Below are positions 10,001 to 17,466 of a DNA stretch of 29,270 bases, one piece after another (within the stretch, counting starts at the first letter, position 1; each line of letters opens with the position of its first letter). The position numbers and the translations under genes were made by a program. A model generated the notes under the pieces. The model was not told where the DNA came from and did not search any database. It saw nothing but the letters and a program-made list of their open reading frames with translations. The stretch is from Ophiothrix spiculata (Eukaryota > Echinodermata > Ophiuroidea > Amphilepidida > Ophiotrichidae). The stretch lies in the NCBI GenBank assembly GCA_000969725.1, contig JXSR01S074540.1, one strand, 5' to 3'.

Positions 10001-12967
10001 AATCTCGGAGATGCGCATCTCCGAGATACGTTTGCATCTGGATCAGCACTCCGTGTAGATTGTCCCAATGACTATGTAATGGTTCAAAACCGAATGCAGG
10101 AAAATGCAACACTGACCCAAGTCCATGCTTGGAAGTATATATATTCAGGGCTGGACATGGGTATTTTTTTCGTATTAGCCAGTTGGGCAGGTAACTTTCC
10201 AAAGTTACCCACCCGACAAAAAATTTACTTGCCCAAATTTTAACAATTGTGGGCTGCTCTGGCAAAATGAGAGGTAATTCTACTTTTTGAATAAATGGCA
10301 TCTAAAGTAAAAATAGGGTGAAAAAGTCAAATTTTGTTTTTTTGACATAAAACTCCTTCATGCATAAGTGTTTACCTATAACTAAATGGTCAACTTTGCC
10401 GGGTAGTGCAATTATCCACGGTCAATTGATTGTATGTTGCTATTCTACACTATAGTAATCAGTATCTTTGAAATCGATTTGCAGCTAACTTTTGTTACAA
10501 TATATTCAGTGGACTGATTTGGATGTCGATCTCTAAATGAAGAATGGAGAAAGAAAGTGTGACATATTATATATAATCCAAAAGCTGAGGTTATAGATAA
10601 TTAAAATATGTCATAAACTAAATGTTTGAAATTTCCTCTCATTTTGCCAGAGCCCCCCTCAAAAAAAAAAAAAAAAAGTTGCTTTTTAAATTTAAATTTA
10701 ACTCAAATTCTGAAAAAAATTTCCCCTGCCATGTCGGCAATTTTTACCCGCCCAACACCAAAGTTACCCGCCATTGGCTGTCGGGAGGTTGCTAATGTCT
10801 AGCCCTGAGTATATTGTCCTACAATGATGCATACAATTGCTGTAAAAAGGACAATATGTGATGATTGATCACCCCGAAAGGGGGGACTTTGCAGATGGTA
10901 TTAATTTTGATTTTATCATTTCATCTGTTACAGCATTTTTAAGCTTAAAAATGACACCTTACTTGTTGAAATTGATCAAGGTTATCAAATTTTACAACCG
11001 AATATCTGCTGGGATTTCTTATTATTTTCTTTATTTTTCGCTGCCTATTTTCATCAGTTTCTCGAAAAGTGTTCTGTTGCAAAGTCCCCCTTTTCGGGGT
11101 GAGTCATCACATTTAAGACATTGATCAGCAATTCCCATGGACTTCAGTGTTACATTGTTGTATTCAATTAAAGGAGCTTGGTCCGATTTTTCAAAATTTA
11201 TTTTTCAAAGTCATATGAAAGATGACCACTAAAAAAGTCTTGAGTTTCAAATTTCAGCTGAATCGGTCAAACCATTTTGATTTTATGGGCAATTTCGTAT
11301 TTCAGACCTGCCTATACCACACTGTATAAAATTAGTTATGGTTACCATAATTAGATACATTTTCATACAAATCTCCAAAACGGAACATAACTCAACCGTG
11401 AAATTTCACATGGGTTATGAGAAAAATATAAGCAATATTTTGGTACCAAAATCTCAAAAAGTTTAAAAAAAAGTTGAAGCAATCGGAACATGCTCCTTTA
11501 ATAGCTGTCAACTTAGTTAAATCGGTAAGGTTCTCGCTTACAATGCAAAAATCCTGTGTCCTGCAGCTTCTAAGATGTTTCTATACGTATATATTTAGTA
11601 GATGAGGATGGTTCCATTATCATGTAACTTTGAGTGAATGGATAATAGTTTATTCAGAGTCTATAAGACATTGATCAGCACTTCCTTTTCGCCTGGGTAG
11701 GGCAGCATGGACTTGAATCAGTGTTACATTCTTGTATTCAATTATTAGCTGTCTAATTAATTAAATCGGTAAGTTTCTCACTTACAATGCAAAAATCCTG
11801 TGTCCTGCAGCTTCTTAGATGTTTCTGTACGTATTTATTAGATGAGGATGGTTCCATTATCATGTAACTTTGAGTGAATGGATAATAGTTTATTCAGAGT
11901 CTATAAGACATTGATCAGCACTTCCTATTCGCCTGGGTAGGGCAGCATAGACTTGAATCAGTGTTACATTCTTGTATTCAATTATTAGCTGTCAAGTTAG
12001 TTAAATCGGTAAGGTTCTCGCTTACTGTGCAAAATCCCTTGCCTGCAGCTTCTTAGATGTTTCTGTACGTATTTAGTAGATGAGGATGGTTCCATTATCA
12101 TGTAACTTTGAGTGAATGGATAAGGCTTTGCATCGAGACATTTGCTTGACTGAGAGATGGCTGAGAGAGACTTGTTATTCATCAAAATTGCACAAACTCT
12201 AATGTGTCTTCACTATGTGTGATTCATACACTCTGCGTTAAGTACGCGTTGAAATTGTAAATCTAATTGAACAATTGGTAACTTATACGCATTCATTAAT
12301 TTCGTCTAGTTGCACGCTGCTTAGTGCGTAGTACAATTCAATGTACGCGTAAGCGTAACATGCTCGCGCTTGTATGGCAAGTTTCATTTTAAAAGAAAGG
12401 TAAATCTAAATTACAATGATTAACATGGGATGATGAATGGTTGTATTTTCTATATTTTATTGAAATAACAAACACAGATTTAAATAATTATGCTGTTTAA
12501 TTTCTTTACAATTTTATTCTAATCATTGTTGTGTATGAAATAAATTAATCTTTCTATCTAAAGCTCTTTGCTTGATACGCGTGAAATTGTACAAAAATAA
12601 TGCACCTTGTGCTGAAGTCAAAAGTTGTCCAACTCACTCGGCTGCGCCTCTTAAGCAACTTCAGCACGTGGTGCATTATTTTTGTATAATTTCACTCATG
12701 TCAAGTAATACGCAGTTATTAATCTATAAATATTGTATAAATAAGTGTGAGAATTAAACAGTGAAAACTATTAATATGGACTGATATGATGATGCACTTA
12801 TTTGACCTATTTTCATCCATATCTTATTTTCCAGGAGCAAGTTTATTGAGTTTGATTTGAAACCAGTGTGCAAAAAGTGCTATGACAAGTTCCCCAATGA
12901 GCTGAAGCGACGCCAGAAGAAAGTGGAGACTCAAGGACAGAAATTTGGCAAGCAAACCACAAAGTAA
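968..12967 (+). CDS. PINCH: PINCH/LIMS LIM-domain adaptor, 3' part of the gene (10 exons)
   Basis: Join 968-1034, 1900-2020, 3871-3911, 4583-4613, 5725-5802, 6407-6557, 7630-7722, 8100-8148, 9683-9758, 12835-12967. Every intron is GT-AG, phases agree across all junctions, and the sum is 840 nt (279 residues plus TAA). The product matches the five-LIM PINCH family throughout, with landmarks such as [51 protein letters not shown] and [15 protein letters not shown]. The window holds the end of LIM1, LIM2-LIM5 with their CX2C/HX2C zinc-ligand pattern, and a lysine-rich tail. From family knowledge, PINCH is a cytoplasmic scaffold: LIM1 binds the ankyrin repeats of integrin-linked kinase, and the ILK-PINCH-parvin complex links integrins to actin. 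The start codon and most of LIM1 lie upstream of this window. No promoter is visible. Whether the organism has one or two LIMS genes cannot be told. Confidence 0.95.
1232..1754. mobile_element. hAT-like MITE enclosing a hairpin array
   Basis: The termini TAAGGTTGAACCGATG (1232-1247) and the complement of TAAGCTTGAACCGATG at 1739-1754 match at 15 of 16 bases. They are flanked by ATTTAATG (1224-1231) and GTTTAATG (1755-1762), an 8-bp duplication with one mismatch. That length is typical of hAT elements. Subterminal regions carry repeated CCGATA/TATCGG motifs. It lies in the PINCH intron between 1034 and 1900 and has no open frame. Confidence 0.75.
1346..1630. repeat. Array of five long palindromes (CGTGGCCTAG hairpins)
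   Basis: Five near-perfect hairpins lie at 1346-1395, 1416-1452, 1472-1507, 1527-1573 and 1594-1630. Each has arms AAAACGTGGCCTAG and CTAGGCCACGTTTT around CCCAGGG. Linkers are agtgcatcatcagttaatc or a variant with tttag. Hairpins 1 and 4 share a longer loop and the same following linker, so the array looks like a ~180-bp higher-order duplication. Confidence 0.92.
1900..2020 (+). CDS. PINCH: PINCH exon b: body of LIM2
   Basis: The acceptor is gtgtag ending at 1899 and the donor is gtaaat at 2021. After completing the split glycine it encodes [20 protein letters not shown] followed by [19 protein letters not shown]. It carries the HX2C and CX2C zinc ligands of LIM2. The stretch is nearly identical to vertebrate PINCH, so the call is very secure. 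Confidence 0.95.
2021..2798. other. PINCH intron segment, no feature
   Basis: AT-rich intron with a CT-rich microsatellite near 2070-2098. No exon or element is recognised here. Confidence 0.5.
2799..3141. mobile_element. MITE family A, copy 1
   Basis: Terminal inverted repeats TTAAAGGAGATTGGTCCGAT at 2799-2818 and the complement of TTAAAGGAGCTTGGTCCGAT at 3122-3141 differ at one base. The copy is 343 bp. It contains a central palindrome TAATTATGGT-T-ACCATAATTA (2963-2983). Copies 2 and 3 are collinear throughout. Termini fit a TA or TTAA target. Confidence 0.88.
3446..3782. mobile_element. MITE family A, copy 2
   Basis: 337 bp, collinear with copy 1 in the same intron and the same orientation. 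The 5' terminus is TTAAAGGAGCTTGGTCCGAT; the 3' terminus reads CTCCTGTAA instead of CTCCTTTAA. The central palindrome is at 3610-3630. The altered 3' TTAA favours TA as the target, or is a later mutation. Confidence 0.88.
3871..3911 (+). CDS. PINCH: PINCH exon c: end of LIM2
   Basis: A 41-nt micro-exon between ttttatacag (3861-3870) and gtaaga (3912). It encodes [14 protein letters not shown], completing LIM2 (CX2C/H). It is too short for simple ORF detection. It is supported by phase continuity on both sides and by similarity to the family's LCRPCH motif. Confidence 0.9.
3912..4582. other. PINCH intron, no feature
   Basis: Intron between exons c and d. AT-rich, with no repeat or exon recognised. 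Confidence 0.5.
4583..4613 (+). CDS. PINCH: PINCH exon d: LIM2-LIM3 linker and first LIM3 cysteines
   Basis: A 31-nt micro-exon with acceptor tttctag (ends 4582) and donor gtaagt (4614). It reads [10 protein letters not shown] plus two bases of a histidine codon. GKYVCFRCH corresponds to the GKYICQKCH segment that opens LIM3 in vertebrate PINCH. Phases fit both neighbours. Confidence 0.88.
4614..5724. other. PINCH intron, no feature
   Basis: Intron between exons d and e. Short open frames are present on both strands but resemble no family, and no inverted repeat of note was seen. Confidence 0.5.
5725..5802 (+). CDS. PINCH: PINCH exon e: LIM3 central part
   Basis: The acceptor is gttgacag (ends 5724) and the donor gtaagt (5803). 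It encodes [20 protein letters not shown] followed by NCCKCG. It carries the histidine and the second CX2C of the LIM3 zinc sites. A longer open frame overlaps it in another reading frame and is a shadow. Confidence 0.92.
5803..6406. other. PINCH intron, no feature
   Basis: Intron between exons e and f, AT-rich, without recognised elements. Confidence 0.5.
6407..6557 (+). CDS. PINCH: PINCH exon f: end of LIM3, first half of LIM4
   Basis: The acceptor is attacag (ends 6406) and the donor gtaagc (6558). The exon has 151 nt and ends in phase 0. It encodes [20 protein letters not shown], then [20 protein letters not shown] and [10 protein letters not shown]. It closes LIM3 and opens LIM4. Its 3' 112 nt plus the donor and about 37 nt of intron are repeated in tandem just downstream. 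This copy is taken as the true exon because it alone is joined to an acceptor and the LIM3 sequence. Confidence 0.94.
6446..7295 (+). repeat. Tandem array of PINCH exon f 3' part plus splice donor, six copies
   Basis: The unit is about 148 bp: the last ~112 nt of exon f, the donor gtaagc and ~37 nt of intron. GAG|gtaagc donors occur at 6558, 6706, 6862, 7010 and 7147, giving spacings of 148, 156, 148 and 137. The sixth copy has a premature TGA and no GT (ends near 7295). Copies 2-5 keep the LIM4 coding sequence almost unchanged, with mostly silent or conservative differences, which suggests a recent expansion. None has a clear polypyrimidine tract and acceptor, and reading on from the true exon meets TGA at 6615-6617. 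They look non-coding, but they provide decoy or alternative donors. Confidence 0.92.
7296..7629. other. Rest of the PINCH intron after the exon-copy array
   Basis: Unique-looking intron sequence between the decayed sixth exon copy and exon g, with a TA-rich stretch near 7590-7610. Nothing else is recognised. Confidence 0.5.
7630..7722 (+). CDS. PINCH: PINCH exon g: second half of LIM4
   Basis: The acceptor is gttttcag (ends 7629) and the donor gtaagt (7723). Its 31 codons in phase 0 encode [20 protein letters not shown] and [11 protein letters not shown]. It supplies the second zinc site of LIM4 and the LIM4-LIM5 linker. Very close to vertebrate PINCH. Confidence 0.95.
7723..8099. other. PINCH intron, no feature
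   Basis: Intron between exons g and h. Only a short CGGCATCCTACAAGG/GGTATCCTACAAGG direct repeat near 8032-8058 was noted. Confidence 0.4.
8100..8148 (+). CDS. PINCH: PINCH exon h: start of LIM5
   Basis: The acceptor is ttttgcag (ends 8099) and the donor gtaagt (8149). It encodes [16 protein letters not shown] plus one base. CFYC is the first CX2C of LIM5. Other frames run on into the intron but break the family alignment. Confidence 0.92.
8340..8716 (+). mobile_element. 3' end of a non-LTR retrotransposon (LINE), truncated
   Basis: The frame 8406-8651 contains [35 protein letters not shown] and [19 protein letters not shown]. This is the characteristic C-terminal end of endonuclease-reverse transcriptase polyproteins of many invertebrate LINEs. 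It is followed by a short 3' UTR and an (ACT)n tail at 8699-8716. The 5' part, including the catalytic reverse transcriptase core, is missing, so this is a 5'-truncated, dead copy inside a PINCH intron. The exact clade cannot be named by eye. Confidence 0.8.
8717..9682. other. PINCH intron, no clear feature
   Basis: Sequence between the LINE fragment and exon i. It has a T-rich stretch near 9400-9435 and a C7 run near 9163-9169. No exon, TIR or coding similarity is recognised. Confidence 0.4.
9683..9758 (+). CDS. PINCH: PINCH exon i: LIM5 central part
   Basis: The acceptor is attccag (ends 9682) and the donor gtaagt (9759). With the split codon it encodes [21 protein letters not shown] followed by MLNT. 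The spacing from CFYC to WCEEHF equals that of vertebrate LIM5, which confirms the acceptor choice. Residues between the zinc ligands are less conserved than in LIM2-LIM4. Confidence 0.9.
9781..10145. repeat. Direct repeats flanking a palindrome-rich segment
   Basis: A segment of about 45 bp at 9781-9838 (TGCAACACTGGCCCAAGTCC, then ATGCTT) recurs at 10098-10145 with one substitution in that core and a ~20-base deletion. Both copies then read GGAAGTATAT. The region between them contains perfect palindromes of 14 bp (9937-9950) and 26 bp (10002-10027). The second copy was the landing site of the hAT element at 10146. A 177-residue open frame covers the region but shows no family similarity. Confidence 0.7.
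10146..10807. mobile_element. hAT-type non-autonomous element with nested MITE
   Basis: The left end CAGGGCTGGACAT and the right-end complement CAGGGCTAGACATT have the classic hAT CAGGG terminus. The right flank is AGTATATT (10808-10815) and the left flank is AGTATATATATT. The related uninterrupted sequence at 9831-9838 reads AGTATATT once, so the 8-bp target duplication is AGTATATT with a later AT expansion on the left. A family C MITE (10251-10657) interrupts it. Confidence 0.85.
10251..10657. mobile_element. MITE family C, copy 1
   Basis: The ends are inverted: GGGCTGCTCTGGCAAAATGA at 10251-10270, continuing GAGG, and its complement ending near 10657. The interior is collinear with the copy at 17467-17901. 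This copy lacks the 73-bp insertion seen there. An A-rich run follows its right end. Confidence 0.85.
10856..11112. mobile_element. MITE family B, copy 1
   Basis: Inverted termini ATGTGATGA..TCACCCCGAAAGGGGG..ACTTTGC and GCAAAGTCCCCC..TTTCGGGGTGA..TCATCACAT enclose about 190 bp. The copy is 257 bp and is collinear with copy 2 at 16917-17167. It has no coding capacity. Confidence 0.88.
11119..12125. repeat. Tandem repeat of ~242 bp, about three copies, interrupted by a MITE
   Basis: Successive TAGCTGTC starts at 11502, 11746 and 11986 give periods of 244 and 240. Repeated landmarks are TGCAAAAATCCTGTGTCCTG, GATGAGGATGGTTCCATTAT and GACATTGATCAGCA. Another partial copy at 11119-11167 is shortened by a ~20-base deletion and split from the array by the family A MITE. 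Confidence 0.9.
11168..11501. mobile_element. MITE family A, copy 3, inserted in the tandem repeat
   Basis: 334 bp, with TTAAAGGAGCTTGGTCCGAT at the left and the complement (one change) at the right. The central palindrome is at 11333-11353. The flanks CAATTA and TAGCTG are contiguous in the neighbouring repeat units (CAATTATTAGCTG), so the insertion is directly visible against an empty site. Confidence 0.92.
12126..12570. other. PINCH intron, no clear feature
   Basis: AT-rich sequence with several ACGCGT/TACGC motifs (12240-12370). No gene or bounded element is recognised. Confidence 0.4.
12571..12705. mobile_element. 135-bp palindromic MITE
   Basis: Arms beginning CTTGATACGCGTGAAATTGT (12571-12590) continue through ATGCACC to TGCTGAAGT. 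They pair with ACTTCAGCACGTGGTGCAT and the region ending TCAAG at 12705. The loop carries CTCGGCTGCGCCTC at 12637-12650. It lies in the last PINCH intron, about 130 bp before the terminal exon. Confidence 0.88.
12835..12967 (+). CDS. PINCH: PINCH terminal coding exon: end of LIM5 and basic tail
   Basis: The acceptor is ttttccag (ends 12834). It encodes [20 protein letters not shown], then a hydrophilic lysine- and glutamine-rich tail ([20 protein letters not shown], then TTK), and stops at TAA 12965-12967. KPVCKKCY completes LIM5. The KRRQKK part of the tail aligns with the basic tail of other PINCH proteins. Confidence 0.95.
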
Positions 12968-14264
12968 TGAAGACACGGAACCATGGGAGTACTTGAAATG
13001 TAGAAAATTTGATTTAATAGATAACGAGGCCTGACTTGTAAACTCAGAAAGGTGGGAGGGGTCTTCAAAATGTGTCGGCTGGATGTGTCGGCTCAGACTC
13101 GGCTGGATTTTGTTTCCCCCCTCTAATTTCATCTAATTTTTGCAAATAAGAGTCCTGTCTTTTGTGATGTTTGCATCCATAAAGGCAGGCACAATTGTGA
13201 GACACACCATCCCTGGGTCTTCTAAAAGCAAAGTTTTTGTGAGACACCAGTCTTCTAATTAACACAGAGTTTTTATTCTCTTTGTGGTGTGTAAATATGG
13301 ACAGTGACAATCAGTGCTGGTGACAATATTATACCACTTCAATGCTGTTATGCTGCAGTAGAGCTTATATTGAATAATATTTGCAATTACAGTAAAAGCT
13401 CATTATAACGAAATCTGATACAAGAAAATTCCTGATATAAAGAAGTATTTTTTCTTTACCAGTAAACCAATTTTTTTCTGGTACTCATTTTTGAAACCCT
13501 GATACAATGAAATTTGGACATAAAAAACTAATTTCTATATCCCTAGCAACTTCGTAATAATGAGTTCCCACTGTAGTTGTCACTTTCAAGTCAGTCAAGT
13601 TTGTCCTGCTTGCAGCAGATTTTTTTGTTCTTTCATAGTTAAAATTACACTTCTGAAAAACATTTGTTACTTGCCACATCTACACATCAGAAAGTAAGAG
13701 AAGATTCTGAAGGGGATATTTTGTTTAGATTTTAATGCGATTGCTCCCTCCCCCCGCACTGCATTGTTAATCTTGTGCGTTACCATTGTGGCTGTAAACT
13801 TTCCACTAACAGAACAAGAATAGTTCTAGTCAAACTATTTGACTATACTCTATAGACCTTGAAGTATGCAACAAGCAATCAGACTCTGCTACAAGATCTA
13901 AAGAATATCCCTTGTATTCTACAACATTGTGAACTGGTGATTTTGTATTGTGTAAGAGACTAAGTACTATTGATTTATTAGAATTGATTAAGACCAAATT
14001 ACTGCGTATTAATATTTTCTTACATGGATTCTTCACGATTATGGTATTATTTCTGGCCAATTTTGTTACTAACACATGGACAAACATTTATCATTAAGTT
14101 AATTTGAAATTCAGCATGATTTTGAATGTTGTTATGATTTCAGAAATACGGACTAATTTACTTCCAAGTATGGTCATATTGGTTTATGTGTTAATCCGCT
14201 GCTTGTTGCATACTTCTAGATTTACAGAGTATAGTCACATACCATAAATTTGTGCATAAATAAA
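12968..14264 (+). other. PINCH: Probable PINCH 3' UTR and downstream sequence
   Basis: The sequence continues after the stop codon with no recognised coding region. The first canonical AATAAA seen after the stop is at 14259-14264, and another is near 17323. A pogo-like MITE lies at 13390-13573. The true cleavage site cannot be placed from sequence alone. Confidence 0.35.
13390..13573. mobile_element. pogo/Tigger-like MITE, copy 1
   Basis: CAGTAAAAGCTCATTATAAC at 13390-13409 pairs imperfectly with the complement of CAGTGGGAACTCATTATTAC at the right end (13573). TA dinucleotides flank both ends (13388-13389 and 13574-13575). The CAGT..ACTC..TATAACGAA pattern is typical of Tc1/mariner pogo-Tigger MITEs. 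It may lie within the PINCH 3' UTR. Confidence 0.82.
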
Positions 14265-14849
14265 TTGCCTTTCATAGAAACTGAAAAATCTAATACTCGG
14301 AAAGAATGTACTTGAACCTTCATCCAATGTTCTTCATGGTTGAAACTCAATTTACCTGAAATTCTGTTACATTGCTTGAAAAACTTAACAAACAAGGTTG
14401 GTAGATGAACAGTTTGGAATAATGAACTTAAAGAATAACAACCGAAAAATCTTATTGGTTTGCTGCAAGTGTCCATGAATTTTGAAAAAGCACTTTGCAA
14501 ATGCTGAAAACTTTAGAACATTAACAATGCTTAATTTGTATTTAATCTTTTCATAATATTTTCATAGCTATTTGCAATCATTACATTTATATTGCGTATA
14601 TTTTATTCTTAAAACATGGTTTATCTTGAATAGGTATTATTCTGCTCTTTCTATTCCAAACATGGGTGGCAGGTGGGAATTGACGAAACAGTATCAAGCC
14701 ATCCGATATCTATTTAAGTGGTTTTTAGAGTATTGCGTTGCTTTGCCATACGTGGTTCTTAAAAGCGACATCGTAGATGAATTGTATTTGAACTAATTTG
14801 AATAGATGCCAACTGTACAGGATGTGCCATTTCAATTAAATACCCTTTA
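14265..14849. other. No feature seen
   Basis: AT-rich downstream sequence. Open frames at 14222-14500 (minus) and 14572-14796 (plus) show no recognisable domain. Confidence 0.4.
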
Positions 14850-15082
14850 TTGTTTCAAATAAATTTCGGACACGAACTGACAATTTGAACGCAGCCAACG
14901 GGTATCCAGAAGACGTGACAAGCACAGAACATCGGGAAGTACACAACGTTGTTTCCAATCAGTAATAACAGTACTGTGACATCGCACGCGCATGGAAAGC
15001 ATTGCATATTTGAGTAAATTGCAAATGTAATACCGTGACACAAGGCTCTGAATTTTCATGTCCAAAAATTATATGAAACAAC
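14850..15082. mobile_element. MITE family I, copy 1
   Basis: Inverted ends TGTTTCAAATAAATTTCGGA (14851-14870) and the complement of TGTTTCATATAATTTTTGGA near 15080. A 136-bp relative at 19725-19860 shares both ends and the internal GAACGCAGCC motif. The exact terminal base is uncertain by one or two positions. Confidence 0.78.
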
Positions 15083-16079
15083 AATAGGTTATAAATTTAT
15101 TGGCTTGGTATCAATTTTGTATAGATGGATCAGATCAATGCAGTTTTTGCAACAAACTTTTAGTCGTTTATAATTATAATGAACACCTTTGCAACACGAA
15201 AGTTTTGTTGAAGTACAACTACCTTGTTGGTTAAACAGTTTTACACACATGGAAAAGCAACATGAGACTAAAACCCACCTTATCCTGCATATATTATTAG
15301 AAAAAAAGTGGTGCTGAACTTTCTTTTATATTGAAATAATGTGCTTATAGAAATAGCATTTGTACAAAAATCATACTGTAAAGTATTTTAAGTTACTATC
15401 CATATAAATCATGTCTATTTCAGACATTTTGTAATTTTCTTTGACCAATTCACTGAAGTTTCGCTTGTATGGGGTTTGTGACAAAAGGTAAAGCTCGTTT
15501 CACAGTACTGCTATTTCTGGAATATAAACCGTGGCTTATATGATGATTTATGAGCTGATAAATACCGCTGCGACTTCAAGTTGGGTATTTTGATACAGCG
15601 ATGGTTCAATTTTATTTTTGTTTTACTTTTCTGGTAGGCTTATATTCCTGAAATTACGGTAGCTGCTGCAGTTGTAGTTGGTAGCCGTGGCATACAACCA
15701 CATATTTGTAATTTTTATCCTACAAGATTCTTTCATATATTCATGATGTTGCCGCAATGAATTGTCGGGAGAAAAGTTCAATCCAAATGCTTTTCTTACG
15801 TGTGGCAACCACAATAGACGCTCTAAAACCAGTTTAAGGGCTTATGTTGGTATGACTTGAGCATTTACATCTCTAATGGTGTCTGTAAAGTTAATCCCAA
15901 CCAAATTTTTAACTTCCGTTTTCTATTTTGATTTCACCTTCCCTATAATAATGTGGCTATTACAGGCATCTGTCATGCCTCCCATTGTAATAAGTTTGAA
16001 AATCCCCAAAATGGTCTTATGATAAACAAGTCTGGAATTACAGTGACTGTAGCAAACAGGTTAATAATGGTACTTCACA
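15083..16079. other. No feature seen
   Basis: AT-rich sequence without recognised coding regions or bounded repeats. Confidence 0.4.
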
Positions 16080-16260
16080 TGAGAAAATCAATTTGTTACT
16101 GTACATTATAAACTTCAAAACTGACCATAATGTTAAGGAAAAAATGTACCCACAATACCAAACTATCAAATGTGGTGTTCCACGAGGGAGCCCGCTGGAC
16201 CACTTTTGTGTATTGTTCTACCTGCAGTCTTATGTCAACATGTCTTATACAAGAATAATA
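16080..16260 (+). pseudogene. LINE reverse transcriptase fragment, frameshifted relic
   Basis: The frame starting at 16093 contains QTIKCGVPRGSPL, which matches the CGVPQGS-LGPLL motif in the palm of non-LTR reverse transcriptases. Just after it the similarity moves to the +1 frame (GPLLCIVL), which indicates a single-base indel. The YADD active site is not seen nearby, so this is a short dead remnant. Strand and family type are reasonably clear; the clade is not. Confidence 0.55.
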
Positions 16261-16673
16261 TACCAGAGTCTTTGTCTTTCCCTTCGTTCATATCATATCG
16301 CACAATCTCTGTCTTAGGGAAGGTCTTGCATCAAAGTTGTTGCTTGTGGTTTGTTAAAAGTGGCTGATTTAGGATGGAAAAACATGTTTCCATATATTTC
16401 ACAAAACCATTTTGGCCACATTCAGGAACATGAGATGAACATGTATGAGATTGGTGTGTGTATATGGACTACATTATGCTTTGTGATCAATATTTTGATT
16501 ACTGAATTCCAATGCATTATGGGAATGAAACAGGACAAAGTTTAGCAAACTTTCATTCCTACAATGAACCATATAATAATCAATAAATCAGAAATCGTCA
16601 CTTAATTATGATAAATTTCGGTTTTTGCCATGAATATCGGCATTTGCAATGGATTTTGATGTTAGTAATATGG

Positions 16674-16912
16674 CCCCTGGTTCTTTCTAGATGAATGATC
16701 TCATACACACATGCGATGGATTTTGATGTTATAGGCCAATCAATAATTTATTGGACAACAAAAACAGAAATACAGATTACAGGGCTCTGTTATTTGTAAT
16801 TGTAATCTCTACTCTGGATTTTTGTTTACATTGTCCAATAAATGTGTATTTTGCTACAGTGATACAGCCCCTGGTTCTATCCAGATGAATGACCTCATGC
16901 ATACATGTATTG
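16674..16912. repeat. Direct repeats of ~45 bp around a palindromic element
   Basis: CCCCTGGTTCTTTCTAGATG at 16674-16693 and the following bases recur with a few changes at 16868-16912, offset 194. Between them lies a 96-bp hairpin element (16747-16842). Near copies of GATGGATTTTGATGTTA also occur at 16650 and 16717. This looks like a local duplication with an insertion. Confidence 0.65.
16747..16842. mobile_element. 96-bp palindromic MITE
   Basis: TTTATTGGACAACAAAAACAGA at its left end pairs with the complement of CTGGATTTTTGTTTACATTG plus TCCAATAAA at the right. AGATTAC and GTAATCT pair further in. The target duplication is unclear. Confidence 0.7.
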
Positions 16913-16916
16913 ATAT

Positions 16917-17167
16917 ATGTGATGACTCACCCCGAAAGTGGGGACTTTGTAGATGATATCAATTTTGATTTTATCATTTCATCTTTTACAGCATTTTCTA
17001 AGCTTTAAAATTACACCTTGTTGAAATTGATCAAGGCGATGAGATTTTACAACAGAATATCTGCTGGAAATTCTTATTATTTTCTTTATTTTTTGCTGAC
17101 TATTTTCCCTTGTTTCTTGACAAGTGGTCTGTCGCAAAGTCCCCCTTTTCGGGTCGAGGCATCACAT
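16917..17167. mobile_element. MITE family B, copy 2
   Basis: 251 bp, collinear with 10856-11112. The ends ATGTGATGACTCACCCCGAA and TTTCGGGTCGAGGCATCACAT are inverted. The flanks read GATAT and ATGAT, compatible with a TA target. Same orientation as copy 1. Confidence 0.88.
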
Positions 17168-17466
17168 ATGATATGATATGCAGAGATCAACCTTAATGTA
17201 GTCTTAACAGACTTGTATAAAATCTTGTTAGCCTTATGTATTTTGTACACTGTTAGTGCCTCAGTTTTCATCTATGTTCTTGTAACTTTCTATCAAAAAC
17301 TGTGCTTTCATAACTTTGATATGAATAAACAATTTTCTTAAATATAAGAAGTCATAAATTATTGTTATGCATGCAAGTACTTAAAAAGTAGTTTAATAAT
17401 ATTTATTATAAGAATTGAAAATATTGCCCTTTTGTTAAAATGTATAGAATAAAAAGGCTATATGTC

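Noticed and set aside
9710-10243. 177-codon open frame overlapping PINCH exon i
   Set aside because: It is in a different frame from the exon, runs through direct repeats and into the hAT element, and shows no recognisable domain.
10858-11124. 88-codon plus-strand frame
   Set aside because: It coincides almost exactly with MITE family B copy 1 and is not kept in copy 2.
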